Source: Petaurus breviceps papuanus
Lineage: Eukaryota > Chordata > Mammalia > Diprotodontia > Petauridae
Length of the DNA: 64,000 bases
Assembly: GCA_028583685.1 (NCBI GenBank)
Contig: JAMXIF010000003.1
Span: 56,995,236-57,059,235, forward strand
Direction: 5' to 3'
The notes under the pieces are model-generated. The model was not told the origin of the DNA. It was given only the letters and a program-made list of their open reading frames with translations, and did not search any database. Position 1 is the first letter of the stretch; every line of letters starts with the position of its first letter. Of this stretch, positions 46,275-58,260 are shown in pieces. The position numbers and the translations under genes were made by a program.

Positions 46275-46420
46275 TCAAAACCATGGCATATGGCGGAAAG
46301 AAAAATAGGTTTGATGTGAGAGTTAAAATCTTATCTTAGATCTGCCACTTAATTTCATTTGAATCTTAGACATTTGTTTTTAACTTCACATATAAAATAA
46401 GGTTGAAAGATGGGCAAGGA
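46275..46420 (+). repeat. MIR-family fragment
   Basis: 'ggcatatggcggaaagaaaa', 'aatcttatcttagatctgcc', 'acttaatttcatttgaatct' and 'acataaggttgaaaga'-like text follow the MIR order. Confidence 0.6.
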
Positions 46421-47204
46421 GGTTCATTGGATATTTTACACAAATCTCTCTGATGGGTAATGCCAGATAAAACAATTATGAACTAGAAATAAAGATGAAT
46501 TTTCTAGATGAAGAAAACAAAACTAAATAAAGTAAGAACCTCATGAAATAGCAACCTACAAGAAAAACACTTAGAGTTCTCATTCAGCCCAACTTATACC
46601 ATTAGCTGGAGTAAACACTGAAATAAATATCACAAGCTTATGCCTCAGACTTCAATGTGGTGCACTGTGCCTGCAAATGAATTAGTCTTAAACTCCTTCT
46701 TGTACATATCTTATTACAAGAGGAAGACAAGGACTATGCCCAATCACACAAAGAAAAAGAAGAATTACTGAAAGGGTGGAGCAGAAGACATAGAACACTG
46801 AATCTGGTAGAGGGGAAAGAACTCTTGGCAAAGAGAGAAAAAATAAGTAGGCAAAAAACATCCTCAAAACAGAAGAAAAGACCTGGGTTACCTCCTTTCA
46901 CTGAATAATTTATTCAGAGCTGGGACTTGAGCCTCCAGACAATCCACAATGAAGATTTTGAAGACATCCCACCTCAGGCAGTTGTACCACAATGAAAAGG
47001 GGAAGAAACAAAAAGGTTAAAATATGAACTGAGACATTTATCTAGGAATTCAAGAGAAGGCTTAAAAATCAAAAGTTCAAAAAGAAAAACAATTCTAAGT
47101 ATAAACTTTGCTTTTAAGCAGATAATTTAATAGATCCACTCAAAAAGAAAGGAGAGAAAATACATTAAAAAAAAACTAAAGAAAGAACAGAGTGAATCAA
47201 TGAA
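46421..47204. other. Unclassified A-rich interval
   Basis: Plus-strand A-rich text with many AAG/GAA triplets. It might be an unrecognised LINE 5' part, but no diagnostic motif is visible. Confidence 0.35.
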
Positions 47205-47310
47205 CCAACAAATATTTCTTAAGTGCCTAGTATAAGGCAGGGACCAGAGTAAGTTTTGAAACAAGTAAAAAATTAAATTATCCCTAGTTCGAAGATATTT
47301 ATATAAACAA
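47205..47310 (+). repeat. Old L2/CORE-SINE-like fragment
   Basis: 'caacaaatatttcttaagtg', 'cctagtataaggcagggacc' and then a decayed tail match the repeat type also seen at 26005. Confidence 0.55.
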
Positions 47311-47344
47311 GATTCTTTTTTCTAGAAAGGAAAAATAACCAGAG

Positions 47345-48620
47345 ATCTCTCTCTCTCTGAAGTTGGATAGCATTTTTCATCATGGGTTTTTTGGAATGGA
47401 CTTAGATCTTTCTATTGATCAAAGTAGCCAGTTCTTTTCTGGTTAATCATCGTTATAATGTCGCTGTTACCATATACAATGCTCTCTTCATTCTGTTCAC
47501 TTCACTTTACGTGAGTTGATATGAGCCTTCCCAGTTGTTTTCTTCAAACAATACTACTTCTCATTTATTATACTTCAAAAGAATTTCGTTATAATTATAT
47601 ACCACAATGTTTGGTCATTCCTCAATTGATGGGCATTCCTTCAATTTCCAATTCTTTGCAACTGCAAAAAACTGTTATGAATATTTTTGTACATATAGTT
47701 CATACCCCCCACACTTTATTTGTACTCTTGGTAGTTCAGGACTAGTAGTGGTATTACTGGATCAAAGGGCATATGCAATTTTGTAACCATTTGGGTTCTC
47801 CAGAATGGTTGGAGCTACTCAAAACACCCACAGTGCATTAATGTTCCTATTTTTTCACTCCCCTCCAGTATTTCTCATTTTTCTCTTATGTTAGAAAATC
47901 AGGTAGAGGAGAATTGTGTAATGGAATGTACATTTTTAAGATCTTCCCTGCCCCTAGGCTTAAGTGCACCTGGAGCCTGTGGTGGCAGGCTTATTTTTCA
48001 GGAGATACTTTGTGTTTGGGCAGTGGAGTCAAGAGGGTTATTACATTCTCTGAGCCAGGAGAAGGCTGTATAAACCCTTTTGTGGGACTTTGTTTTGGGG
48101 CTCACTTTGAGAAGTGTTGTGTGATTTGACCAGATGAGACTCTGGGCAGCCAGAGAGAGAGCCCCCTGGCTTTGAAAATGTTGATGTTGGTGCTTCCCTC
48201 TCTGGTAACTGTGATTTGGTATGGATGTAATGGTTGGACAGTTGGAGGCCTGTCTGCTTGAAATGTTTCTGTTTGTATACTCTGAAGTTTGGAGTGCTGA
48301 CCTTTTCCCCCTGAACTAGGTAAATGATATGTTTGATTGATTAAAGCAAGATTGTTTACCCATTTTGAGTTGCTTTTCCTTTAGAAAAGCAGAACTAAGA
48401 ACCTGTGTTTGGCAGCCACCCTGGGGACACTGGGGTGCTTACTGTTACAAGGTGGTACTTCAGAGTTGTTTTAATTTGCATTCCTCTAATCAATAGTAGT
48501 TTAGAGCATTTTTATATGCTTATTGATAGCTTTGATTTCTTCTTCAGGCCATTTTACCTGTTAAAACATTTGACCATTTATGATTTGGGGAATGGCTCTT
48601 CCTTTGTAGATTTGGCTTTA
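47345..48620 (-). mobile_element. L1 ORF2/3'UTR fragment split by an LTR
   Basis: L1 reverse text runs from 'agttggatagcatttttcat' through 'ttcctcaattgatgggcatt', 'gttatgaatatttttgtaca', 'ctagtagtggtattactgga' and 'ggttctccagaatggttgga' to about 47911. It resumes at 48450 with 'aggtggtacttcagagttgt' and ends near 'tttggggaatggctc'. The LTR at 47917-48449 sits exactly in this break. Confidence 0.9.
47917..48449 (+). mobile_element. Solo LTR of a retrovirus-like family, inside L1
   Basis: It begins TGTAATGG and ends GTTACA. Inside are a TATA box (TATAAA near 48069) and an ATTAAA polyadenylation signal near 48340, in the right order for U3-R-U5. The copy at 60747-61426 shares its text over most of the length. 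No internal region is attached, so it is a solo LTR, the usual product of recombination between two LTRs. The flanks AATTG and AGGTG are consistent with a decayed 5-bp duplication. The 5-bp size suggests an ERVL/ERV3-type group. It is a fossil younger than the L1 around it. Confidence 0.8.
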
Positions 48621-50219
48621 ATGGAATTGGTGAAAACAAACCAAAAAAAAAAAAAAAAACAGAGGCCCATGGCTTGTGAGCAGTTAGGATATTCTCAGAA
48701 CCAGATACTAGTTCAGGAAAGGTTACCAACATTCAAAGTGGCAAGTGGACATTGAAACAGCCCTTAGGATTAAACAGGAATCATTATAAGGGCAGGGGAC
48801 AATACTGCACCTCCTGATGTGTTACATAGACTACTTACAAAAGAAACTGTTTCAATTAGACATTGCATCTTTCATGATTTGATATTTTAAAGAACATGGC
48901 ACTAATAAAATTAGGGAGGAAAGTACAAGACTTCCAAATGCAAAAACTCAGATGAATTAAAATTTGGTAAACCAGAAATGCTACTCTAATTATAGCCATT
49001 GAGAAAAAAATGTAAACAGCATGTAAAATGCTAAATAAACTAGAAAGAGAAAAGACATAATGAGTATATCAAAGCAAAGTACTGTGCTTCTTGAAAAGGG
49101 TCACCACACAAAAAAAGTGTTATTTAAATCAAGAACTAGAGGAGGAGATGGAGAGATTTTTAACCATGTCTGTATTGAAGTAAGGTGGAAATAAAGAATC
49201 TACACCATAGCATGCCTTTACAAAAGTAGACAATGTGATGGACCACAGAGAAATTAAAAAGCTATATATTTTTTAAAAGTTGAAGTACCAAAAACATCTG
49301 CTACCCAAAAACATCAGAGAAAAATGTCCTGAGCCTTGGAAAACACTAATTTTAGGAAGAAACTTAACCAGGAAACAAAAATAAAGTAGACAAGTTTTTA
49401 GAAAGAACTAAAATAAGCTATCATAAAATGAAAAGGAGAAAATTTTCAGAAAGTATGATAAAACATTTTAAAGATGGTAAAGAGATTAATAAAAAATGAA
49501 GATGAAGAGGCAATTGGAATTGGCTAGGATTGATTTACTGATTATTTGCAGTTGTCAATAAAATGTTTCAAACAATTTGGTAAAAGACACCCATCAAAAT
49601 TTAATATAAATCCATATAAGAAAATACTTTTGGCTTCCTAAAAATTGAGGTTTATGTGACTATGGAGGCTAGTTCATAATATTATAGTCAAAAGAACATG
49701 AGTCACCTAAACATAAGGATACAAAATCACTCCAAGTATTTCCTCTACTCTGAAAATATTGTTTTAATTTATCAAATTTTCTTTGTAATGAAATTTAGAT
49801 TTGTGCTTATCAAAAACACCAGGACAGATGTACATGATTTAAAATCCTGTTATCTATATAATTGTTCCTGACCTATAAAGATTATCTTGAGATGTCCCAC
49901 AAATTTATAACTGGATAATTTACTTTAAATATATTACCAATTTCCTGACTCTTTTTGTTCCTTGATATTTTAAAGAATAATTTTGTGAGCCCTCTATTCC
50001 ACTTGGACAAATGGTCTGCAGCCAAGAGAACAGGAATTTGACTTATAAGCAGGACAAGAAAGCTTAAACAAGCTACCATTCTTAATTAACAATGAAGTTG
50101 ATGAATATCTACTAATTTTTTCTCTTTTTAGGTCAGCTCTTATATTACCTGATAATATCCGTGAGAGAACATTGACTCCAATTATATAAAGGAGGAGTCA
50201 TTATTCTTTACAATGCATA
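48621..50219. other. Unclassified A-rich interval
   Basis: A run of 18 A at about 48642-48659 starts it. The following 1.5 kb is A-rich plus-strand text without a diagnostic motif. Old LINE sequence is possible but not demonstrable by eye. Confidence 0.4.
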
Positions 50220-50365
50220 ATTTACTGATGGAAACAGAGACAAAAAGAGAGACAGTGTGTAAGACAGACAAAGAGATATAATACTGAGACAGAGAGAGAT
50301 AGGAGAGACACAGAGATACAGAAACAAAGAGGGGAGAGGGAAAGGGAGAGAGATGGAGAAACTTA
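50220..50365 (+). repeat. GA-rich degenerate simple repeat
   Basis: GAGACAGA and GGGAGAG variants fill this stretch, with no pure array. Confidence 0.85.
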
Positions 50366-50870
50366 AAAAAAGATCTTTTCAGTCAAAAAAGGAAAGTTTC
50401 ATGTAATACTTTTCTATATCTGCATTAATGGAAATGAACAATAATCTAAATTTTAAAGACAAAATTATTCCTATTAAAGCATTTCACATATTTAAATATG
50501 CAAAATTTCTTAGACAAAGGCATGTCCCAGGCTCAAGAGCTCACATTCAACTGCAGGGAAAGCAACATTTATCTAGACATGTAAATATAATGCAATTTCC
50601 AATGGGGAGGAATGAAAAATTATATGAATCAAAAAAGGCTTCATGTATAAAGTGGCACATAAGCTTATTCAAGTAAAATTACACTTCATAACTTATGTTA
50701 ATGATAATTAAATTAATAGACGAGTAAATAATATACAAATCCATCTACATGAAATCTCACCAGAATAAGAGACATGGGTTGGAGGAAAGAACAACAGTTA
50801 TAAATCTAAAAAAATAATGTAAGGACTCCATTAAAGTATTCCAGGAATTCCAATAGAGTGGAAGAAATGG
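50366..50870. other. No recognised feature
   Basis: An 82-codon frame at 50428-50676 has no family resemblance. No repeat is identified. Confidence 0.4.
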
Positions 50871-51571
50871 ATTTTTAAATATTATTTATTTATTTAACAT
50901 TTCTTTTGAAAGTTTGATTTCCAATTTGTCTCCCTCCCACCCTCCCCGACTCATTTTGAAGGGAAGAAATGTGATATTAATGATCCATGCAACACATTTT
51001 TTATTGCTAGCCATGTGAAAAAAAAGAAGAAAATGACAAATGTATGCTGCCATTTACATTCAGACTCTAGCAGTTCTTTTTCTGGGGGTGGATAGTGTTC
51101 AAGAGTCCTTTGGAATTTTCTTGGATCTTTGCATTGCTTAGAATAACTAAATCATTTACTACTGATCATTGTGCATTTTTGCTGTTGCTGTGTACAATGG
51201 TCTGTCTCCTGGTTCTGTTCATATCACTTTGCATCAATTCATGTAAATCTCTTCTGTTCTTATAGCCCAATAGCTCTCCATCATAATTATAAAAGAGCAC
51301 TTGTTCAGTCATTCCATAATTGATGGATGTGTTGTCAATTTCTAATTTTTTGCCAACACAAAAAGAGCTGCTATAAGTATTTTTGTGCAAAGTAAAAAAG
51401 TATTTTTGTGAAAAGAGGTCCTTTTCCTCTTTCTTGATCTCTTCAGTATACAGACTTAGTAGTGTCAGTGCTAGGTCAAACTATAAACAGTTTTATAGAC
51501 CTTTGGGTATAACTCCTTTTTTTTCTACTGAATGGTTAAATGAGTTCAGAGTTCCATCAATACTACATTAA

Positions 51572-51725
51572 GGGGGCAGCTAGTGGCACAGTGAGTAAAA
51601 GCACAGGCCCCGGTGTCGGAAGGACCTGGGATCGATTCCAGCCTCAGATGCTTAACATCCACACAAAATAACTGGCCATGTAACCTTGAAGCAAGTTACT
51701 TAACCCCATTTGCTTTAAAAAAAAT
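51572..51725 (+). mobile_element. WSINE1-like SINE nested in L1
   Basis: The head 'gggggcagctagtggcacag' is followed by 'tgagtaaaagcacaggcccc', 'gggatcgattccagcctcag' (box B) and 'ggccatgtaaccttgaagca', with an A-tail. L1 text resumes at 'cacaatttttacacatcccc'. The flanking duplication is not clear. Confidence 0.92.
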
Positions 51726-51982
51726 TGCGCGTAAAGGTCACAATTTTTACACATCCCCTAAAACATTTGTTATTTTATTTTCCTGTCATATTAGTTAATG
51801 TTATATATGTGAGGTGATATCTCAGAATTGTTTTAATTTGCATGTATTCAGTCAATAGTTATTTAGAATTTTTTTCCATTTTAATAAAGTCAGCTTTGAT
51901 TTTATTTTCTGAAAAGTGTCTGTTTATAACTTTTGGCCATTTCTTAACTGGGGAATGATTTCTATACTTATAAATTTGAATT

Positions 51983-52002
51983 AGTTATATATATATATAT
52001 AT
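51983..52002. repeat. (TA)n short microsatellite
   Basis: About nine TA units within the L1. Confidence 0.85.
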
Positions 52003-53744
52003 GAAATAAGGAGTTAGAGAAAATTGTGTTCAATTTTTTTCCAGCTTCATACTTTCCTCCAATCATGCATGTATTGGCTACATGCACAAGTTTTATATTT
52101 TGATGTAATGAAATTTATCCATTTTGCATTCTATATTCCTTTCTATCAATTTTGATCAGAAATTAGTCCGTTATGCAAAGATCTGACAGGTAAAATTGTC
52201 CACGCACCCATAATTTGCTTACAATATCACCCTTTACATCTAAATCATATACCCATTTTGGTTGGTCTGTAGCTAGTTACTGCCAAACTACTTTCTAGTT
52301 TTCCCAGCAACTTTTGTCAGATGAGTTCTTGTCCCCAAAGCTTGAGTCTTCGCATTTATCAGAAACTAGTTTACTATGATCATTTACTATTCTGCACTGT
52401 CTACATAATCTGTTTCACTGATCTACCACTCTATTTCTTAGCTAGTTTGTTTACATGATTAATGCTTTATAATACATTTTGAGATATAGTAAGTGTAGGC
52501 TATCTTCCTTTACAATTTTTCATTGATTCCCATGATATTATTAGCATTTTTTCCCTTCCAAATTGACTTTGTTTTGCTATCTCTTTAATATATTTTTGCT
52601 AGTTTGTTTGGTATGACACTGAATAAGTAAATCAATTTAGGTAGATTGTCATTCTTATTATACTGGCTAAACCTAAAAATGACCAATTAATATTTTTTCA
52701 AGTTTTTATATCTGTCTTTATTAATATGAATAGTGTTATGCAATTGTATTCATATAATTTCTGGGTTTGTTTTGGCAGGTAGACTAGCAAGTATATTATA
52801 TGATCTACAGTAACTTTAAATGGAATTTCTCTTTATATCTCTTCCATCTGGACCTTGCTGATATTATATAGAAATGCTGATGATATATGTGAGTTTGTTT
52901 TGTATCCTGCAACTTCGCTAAAGTTTTTAATTAAAGTATTTTTTGGTTGATTTGTTAGGTTCCTCTCAACATACCATGAGATCATCTTCAAAAAGTGATA
53001 GCTCTGTTTCTTCTTTACCTATTCTAATTCCTTCAATTTTTTTCTCTTATTGTCTAGTACAACATTGAATAAAAGTGGTAATAAAGGGCTTCACCCACGA
53101 CCTTATTGGGAATACTTCTGGATTATCCACATTACAAATAAGGTTCATTAATTATTTGAGATAAATGCTACTCATCATTTTAAGAAAAGCTTCATTGATT
53201 ACTACTTTCATTATATTTTAATAGGAATGAATGTTGCATTTTGTCAAAAAAATTGCATCTAATGAGATTATCATATGATTTTGTTTGATAATTGATATGG
53301 TCAATTATTCTAAGAGTTTTCCTATTTATGAACCAGTACTACATCCAGGTATAAGTCCTATGTGATCATAGTATATGATTTCTGTGATATATTGTTGTAA
53401 TCAGCTGTTTGAGAACATGATTGCTAGGCCTCCTTTTTATTTTTTTAACCTCAGCTGAAGTATAACAGATTCTGCTCCAGTCCCTTATTTTTACTTTATG
53501 TGTTTCTCTCTTTTTCAAGCATGTTCTCTTATAAATTTATTTTTTAAATATTGTTAGGTTCTGGTTCTAATCCATTCTATTATCAGCTTCTGTTTTCTGA
53601 GGAATGAGGTCATCCCATGCACAGTCACAGTTATAACTACTAACTACATATTTTCATCTATCTTTTTTTTCACCTTGTTTATTCTCTCTCTCCCTCTCTC
53701 TTTCACTCTTCCCATATCTCTACTTCTTTCCCTCTCCATCTGTC

Positions 53745-54480
53745 CCTCAGACCAAAATCAATGCAAGCAGCAGAGAAGCAATCAATGCTCTGTTGTGTCT
53801 CAGCCTCAGAGGCTGCATCAAGTGTATAATCATCCATGAAGAAAAATGCACACACCAACTCTCCTTTCACTTTAATCTTAGTTTTTTAACCTTTTCAAGT
53901 GAAAACATCAGTGCAGTAGGTGTTCTTGATACCATTTTCATTCTCACTGAAAACTTCTGACAGTAACACTGAAAACATAATGCTAAAAAGCATGAGAGCA
54001 AGCACACAGCCCTGCTTCATTTTACTGGTAAGTGCAAGAGCATTGTATATTATCTATAACCTAGAAGTACAATACTATCTATACTAGGCAACTACATTTT
54101 GCCATGATCTTCCCTAAGCCCTGACAACTGACAGTATCAAACGTCTTGCTTGGTCAGATCAACAAATGTTTGTACAGACCTCTGTTTTGTTCCTGGAATT
54201 TCTCCTGTACTTTCGGGCAGCAAACACCTTACAGATCATTCTTCAGTTCTTTCTGAAGTCACACTAGCTCTTGGGTAGATAAATATTTTCAGGTGAAGAA
54301 TCAGTCTATAAAAAAGGTCTCTGGCAAGAATCTTGCTGGAAATGATTGAGAGAACCCTCCTGTGATTGCCACTGGATGACCCAAAGAAATATCCAAGTTA
54401 CTAAGAAAGTAGGATTTGAAAGGAATCACAAACTTTAGAGTGTTTCACCTTACTATGATCCTGAAACTCCTCTATATTGT
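53745..54480 (-). mobile_element. RTE-like LINE reverse transcriptase fragment
   Basis: Minus-strand text in several frames gives RT motifs in order. EKFQEQNRGLY and KTFDTVSCQG (RT motif A region, FD of the catalytic Asp) lie near 54210-54130. KMKQGCVLALMLFSIMFS (motif B region) lies near 54030-53970, and FMDDYTLDAASEAETQQS (FxDD, motif C) near 53840-53790. These resemble a widespread RTE-type RT with LTKAFDTVS and QGCVLAPTLFS. It is not L1, whose motif A reads DAEKAFDKI. Frame breaks are frequent. It adjoins the L1 at 53735 and a CT repeat at 54495. Confidence 0.75.
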
Positions 54481-54492
54481 TCTTGTTCCATA

Positions 54493-54494
<2 letters not shown>

Positions 54495-54536
<42 letters not shown>

Positions 54537-54546
54537 CCCCCCCCCA
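54495..54546 (+). repeat. (TC)n microsatellite ending in C-run
   Basis: About 18 TC units followed by TCCC and a C-run. Confidence 0.97.
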
Positions 54547-54689
54547 ATCAGGCAATGAAAGGGGATTCTACAATAGCTCAAAAGCATCAATTTAAAACAC
54601 ATGTGCATATCACCATATTAATTATGTTTATATTAAGCTCCTAATCATCAGGGGTTAGGCAAATCATTTGAGATCTAAAATTAGAAGGG
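54547..54689. other. No recognised feature
   Basis: Short unrecognised spacer. Confidence 0.4.
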
Positions 54690-54775
54690 ACTGAAGCCTA
54701 AGGAGAGAAAATCATCTGCCCAAGGTCCCTCATGGAAGATATGTGAGGTTTAGAATTTCAATTCAATTCCTATGA
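54690..54775 (-). repeat. MIR-related fragment
   Basis: 'gaagcctaaggagagaaaat' and 'catctgcccaaggtccctca' followed by 'aattcaattcctatgacccc' are the reverse of a MIR-related SINE. Confidence 0.55.
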
Positions 54776-55604
54776 CCCCAGATAAAACTGCCCCATTCCC
54801 TTTGACCTCTAAGAACACTCGACTCTATCTTTTATCATATCTGAAGCCAGAAAAATTGCTGATCATTGTTGACATTGGAAAATACCCCTACATTGGCAAT
54901 CTCTGTGAAAACACCATCTCTCTAAGATTTTGGGAATGTATCCCAGCAGTCATATTCCCTACATTAGCAACCAGTATTTTTTTGGCTTATATATAACAGA
55001 TATTGAAGAAATATTTGGTCAATGAATATTTCCTGAATAGAATGCTCAATCAGGTCAAAATGGCTGTTTCCAAAAGTATGATGTGTGTAGATTCCAATAA
55101 AACAATGACCTTTAACTTGTTCCTTCGTCTTACTTGAAGGGAGGATCTATTTTATCCAAGAGAGAAAAAGAAAGTCGAGTTATGAGTCAAGAAAATATAG
55201 TATACACATGGAGTTATTGTTGGTATTGTTGTTGTATCAATATATATTTTGCATTGTAGCTATAGCATAAATTTTTTGGTGATTCTCAAAATATAAGATG
55301 TCATAAGAGATGGAACTATTTTCTTCCTAGTTCAGCCTTGTTCTTATTTTTTAGGACATTATCTCATTTTTTGGTTATGAAAGTTTCAAGTTACTCAATT
55401 TGGGGATATTTTCCATGAAGCAAAAATGGGACAAACAATCAGTTAATGTTGTTGGAAAAATAAAACAGGAGAATAATATTTCCACTTTATTTTTCTTTTA
55501 GGTAAAAGACCATGTTCATTTTATTTTTTTATAAAGATGAAATAATTTATATTTGACCTTTGCATCTGCCTTTCTTTCATGAAATGCCAAAAGGTAGAAT
55601 TTTT
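54776..55604. other. No recognised feature
   Basis: A 74-codon frame at 54772-54996 has no family resemblance. No repeat is identified in this AT-rich stretch. Confidence 0.4.
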
Positions 55605-55770
55605 GCTGATTTAGAGTCAGCTGACTTGGGTTTAAATCTCAGGTCTGCCATTGATTAGTATAACCTTGGGCAACTCATTTCACTTCAAGTGGCCTTGATT
55701 TCTTCATCTCTAAAGTTATTATTTTATACTAGGTGAGCTTTAAGTTCCTTCAGCCCAGTAATTCTGTGAA
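55605..55770 (+). repeat. MIR-family SINE (marsupial type)
   Basis: 'gacttgggtttaaatctcag', 'gtctgccattgattagtata', 'accttgggcaactcatttca' and 'gtgagctttaagttccttca' followed by 'gtaattctgtgaatg' give the full order. Confidence 0.8.
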
Positions 55771-57580
55771 TGGAAGCATCTTGGAGTCAGAATTAATCAT
55801 CTGCAGTCAGAATTAATGTTTCTATTTCCTCATAAATATAGGCCTTCATGAACTTTTTAAAATCAGAATTCTACTTGACAACATTGCAGGTGTAATTAAG
55901 ATATGATCACAATTGGAATGAGGGTTTAAGCTAGTGTCCTTTCTATGCTTTTTGAGATAGGATAGACATTCCATGAGATTTTATGGATTCCAAAATTCTC
56001 AGAAATTTTAAAGACAGCTTCCTTTTAACCTTTTCTAAACAGGCTCCATTTTCATGTGCTTAATAAGTGATACTTGTTTAAAACCAACCCTCATACTTTC
56101 TACCCAAGGAACCTGAGGTATCCTGGAATCAATTCAAAGAGTGATTCACAAAAGCCTATGTTAAATTTTCAGTGTAAGCATTTACACTTCAAATATTCAC
56201 AAACATTATAAATTAGGGCTTGGTCTGTCATTTTGTTGGTTGACTAGACTTAAAAATGGTAGAGAGCAATATTGAAGCTTAAGCTTAATTGTGTATTATG
56301 TATGCATTTTTTAGATTAGCTTGTTAAGCATTTACCAGCCCATTGCTGCATGGAGTGTTTCTTCCCCCTCCCACTCCTCCCTTTTCTTAAATGAAAGTAC
56401 TTGATTTCATGAACTTTATATCTCTTCTTCCAACTTGCTAAGATTATTTGGAATTTAGATCTTGCATTCTCAGGATACTGAAGAGTCTATCCAATATGAA
56501 ATGTCAGATATATGGACATTCAACTCATTGGTATAATTTTGTGGATACATTTTATCTAGGTAGATGAAAACAGGCCAGATATGCAAAAGGTAATTTGTTT
56601 TCCTAGTCATTAAAGAAAAACATTTTATTAGATTTAGAATTGCTATCATCAAATAATAGTTATTAAGTTTATATGGCACTGCTGATTATCAGATTAAAAA
56701 AAACAATTCAATTTCATTACAGTAGAAATTACATTACCTAATTTGTACTAAATTTGATGTCGGGAATGAGTTCACCGATTTTGTTTACGAGATATTACAT
56801 TGTGAAACTATGGTGCACTGCTGGTCTCAAAACCTTTGGAGCTCATAATAGGAACATCAGGTGAATGAAGTGGAAGGTTGCTGAGGTGTAGTTAAAGGGG
56901 TCAATTAACTCTACTGAAAATGTTTGTGTATAGTCACGCCTTGTCTTACAGGATCAAGGAAAAGGCACAGGATATGAATTGTATTTAAAAGTAATCATTT
57001 AGTTTGTCATATTAGCTGCACTGTTAGTCACTGGTAAAATTAGAGAACAACCTTATCGTATATGTCTCAGTAGTACTTTTATCATTAGATTAGTTTTATC
57101 ATTCAGGATAGTGGCTCTGTACATTCTTCATATAATTGTTGTTTCTAAGGGAAGATGGTTACTGAAAACAGGAAGGCTATATAAAATAAGCTAATGAAAA
57201 TGAAAATAGAACATTTGTGTCTCCACAAATATACTTAAAGAAACATTTTCCCACTGATTATTTTGCAAATAAATCAAGATGTAATTCCATGCTTACAATT
57301 TAACTTGGACAAGCAAATAACCACACATTGAAACCATTAATTTTTCTCATATAAAAATGAAAATGCAATACGACTATTATAATTATATTTTCCTGTTAAT
57401 TTGTCAAAAATAGAAACTGGTTCTATATTATAATTTATAAAACCATATCTTCTGTTATTAATTATAAGTTCAATTATGTGTTAAAATTATCCAAACTGAA
57501 TCTGATTTTCACATAGGAATTACATTATAAGAGTGTAGATTTTTTTTTGGGGGGGGCACAAAAGATTAATGCCTAATTAC
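55771..57580. other. No recognised feature
   Basis: 1.8 kb of AT-rich DNA with no identifiable gene or transposon. A T8G8 run lies near 57541. Confidence 0.45.
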
Positions 57581-57584
57581 TGCT

Positions 57585-57770
57585 ATGGCAGAAGCATATT
57601 ACACTACAAAGACTTGTGGCAGTGGTGCCAGAAGACCTGTTCTCTAATCCCATTACTGACAAATTTTGTGACAGTGGACAAGTCACTGAAGCATTCTGGG
57701 CCATAGTCTTATCCATAAAATGAGTGAACTCATCTTTTTGAACTCTGATAACTCTAGGGCTATGATGGAA
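57585..57770 (+). repeat. MIR-family SINE
   Basis: 'gaagacctgttctctaatcc', 'cattactgacaaattttgtg', 'gtggacaagtcactgaagca' and 'cttatccataaaatgagtga' follow the MIR order. Confidence 0.75.
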
Positions 57771-58050
57771 ATTCTAGTAAGTTATATTTATTTGTCCACA
57801 ATTATGTTGCCTGTTTACATCAATGTCTCCAATGTGCATAGAAGTTGATGAATTCAATTCCACCACTTTCTGGAATCTAACACGTTGGAGGTTTTATTTA
57901 GGATATACTACAGAACAATGGAAAAGAAGACTATCTTTCAAATAGCAGAGTAAACAGTCAAAGAGAAAGCAAGTTTTTATGATCCTTGCAAAAAAAAAGG
58001 CAACAGAGACTGGATATATACATGTTGTAGATGAAAGAACTATAGGGGAA
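57771..58050. other. No recognised feature
   Basis: Short unrecognised interval. Confidence 0.4.
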
Positions 58051-58054
58051 AGGG

Positions 58055-58260
58055 AAAAATGTTACATTAACAAGTACCTGTTAAGCACCTACCCTGTACT
58101 AGACACTGTCCTCACCACTAAGGATACCAACACAAAAATGAAGTCCTTAATCCCCAGGTAGAACTAGTTTCTAATCCCAGCTCTACCATTCCAGGAGGCT
58201 ATGTGCTTTAGGAAATCATTTAACCTTTCTAGTCCTTGTTTTGTTGACCAGTACAATGGG
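58055..58260 (+). repeat. Two abutting old SINE/LINE fragments
   Basis: 'cctgttaagcacctaccctg', 'tactagacactgtcctcacc' and 'actaaggataccaacacaaa' belong to the repeat type at 26005. From 58162 'ctaatcccagctctaccatt' and 'ggaaatcatttaacctttct' form a MIR piece. Confidence 0.65.

Larger units (their letters stand above)
50875..53735 (-). mobile_element. L1 LINE fragment: endonuclease start to 3'UTR
   Basis: Read on the minus strand, right to left, a few hundred bases around 53640-53430 encode the endonuclease segment ('cctcagctgaagtataacag' reversed). RT then follows, with FEDD at the catalytic site (about 52990) in place of FADD. Next come 'cacattacaaataaggttca' and 'tgatctaccactctatttct', then the C-terminal region to 51800 and 51570-51100, and the 3'UTR to 50880. 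The block between endonuclease and RT is shortened. A SINE interrupts it at 51572. Many stops are present. Confidence 0.9.

Noticed and set aside
50875-54480. One long element spanning the L1 and the RTE-like fragment
   Set aside because: RT motifs occur twice with different lineage signatures (L1 type and RTE type), so these are two neighbours.
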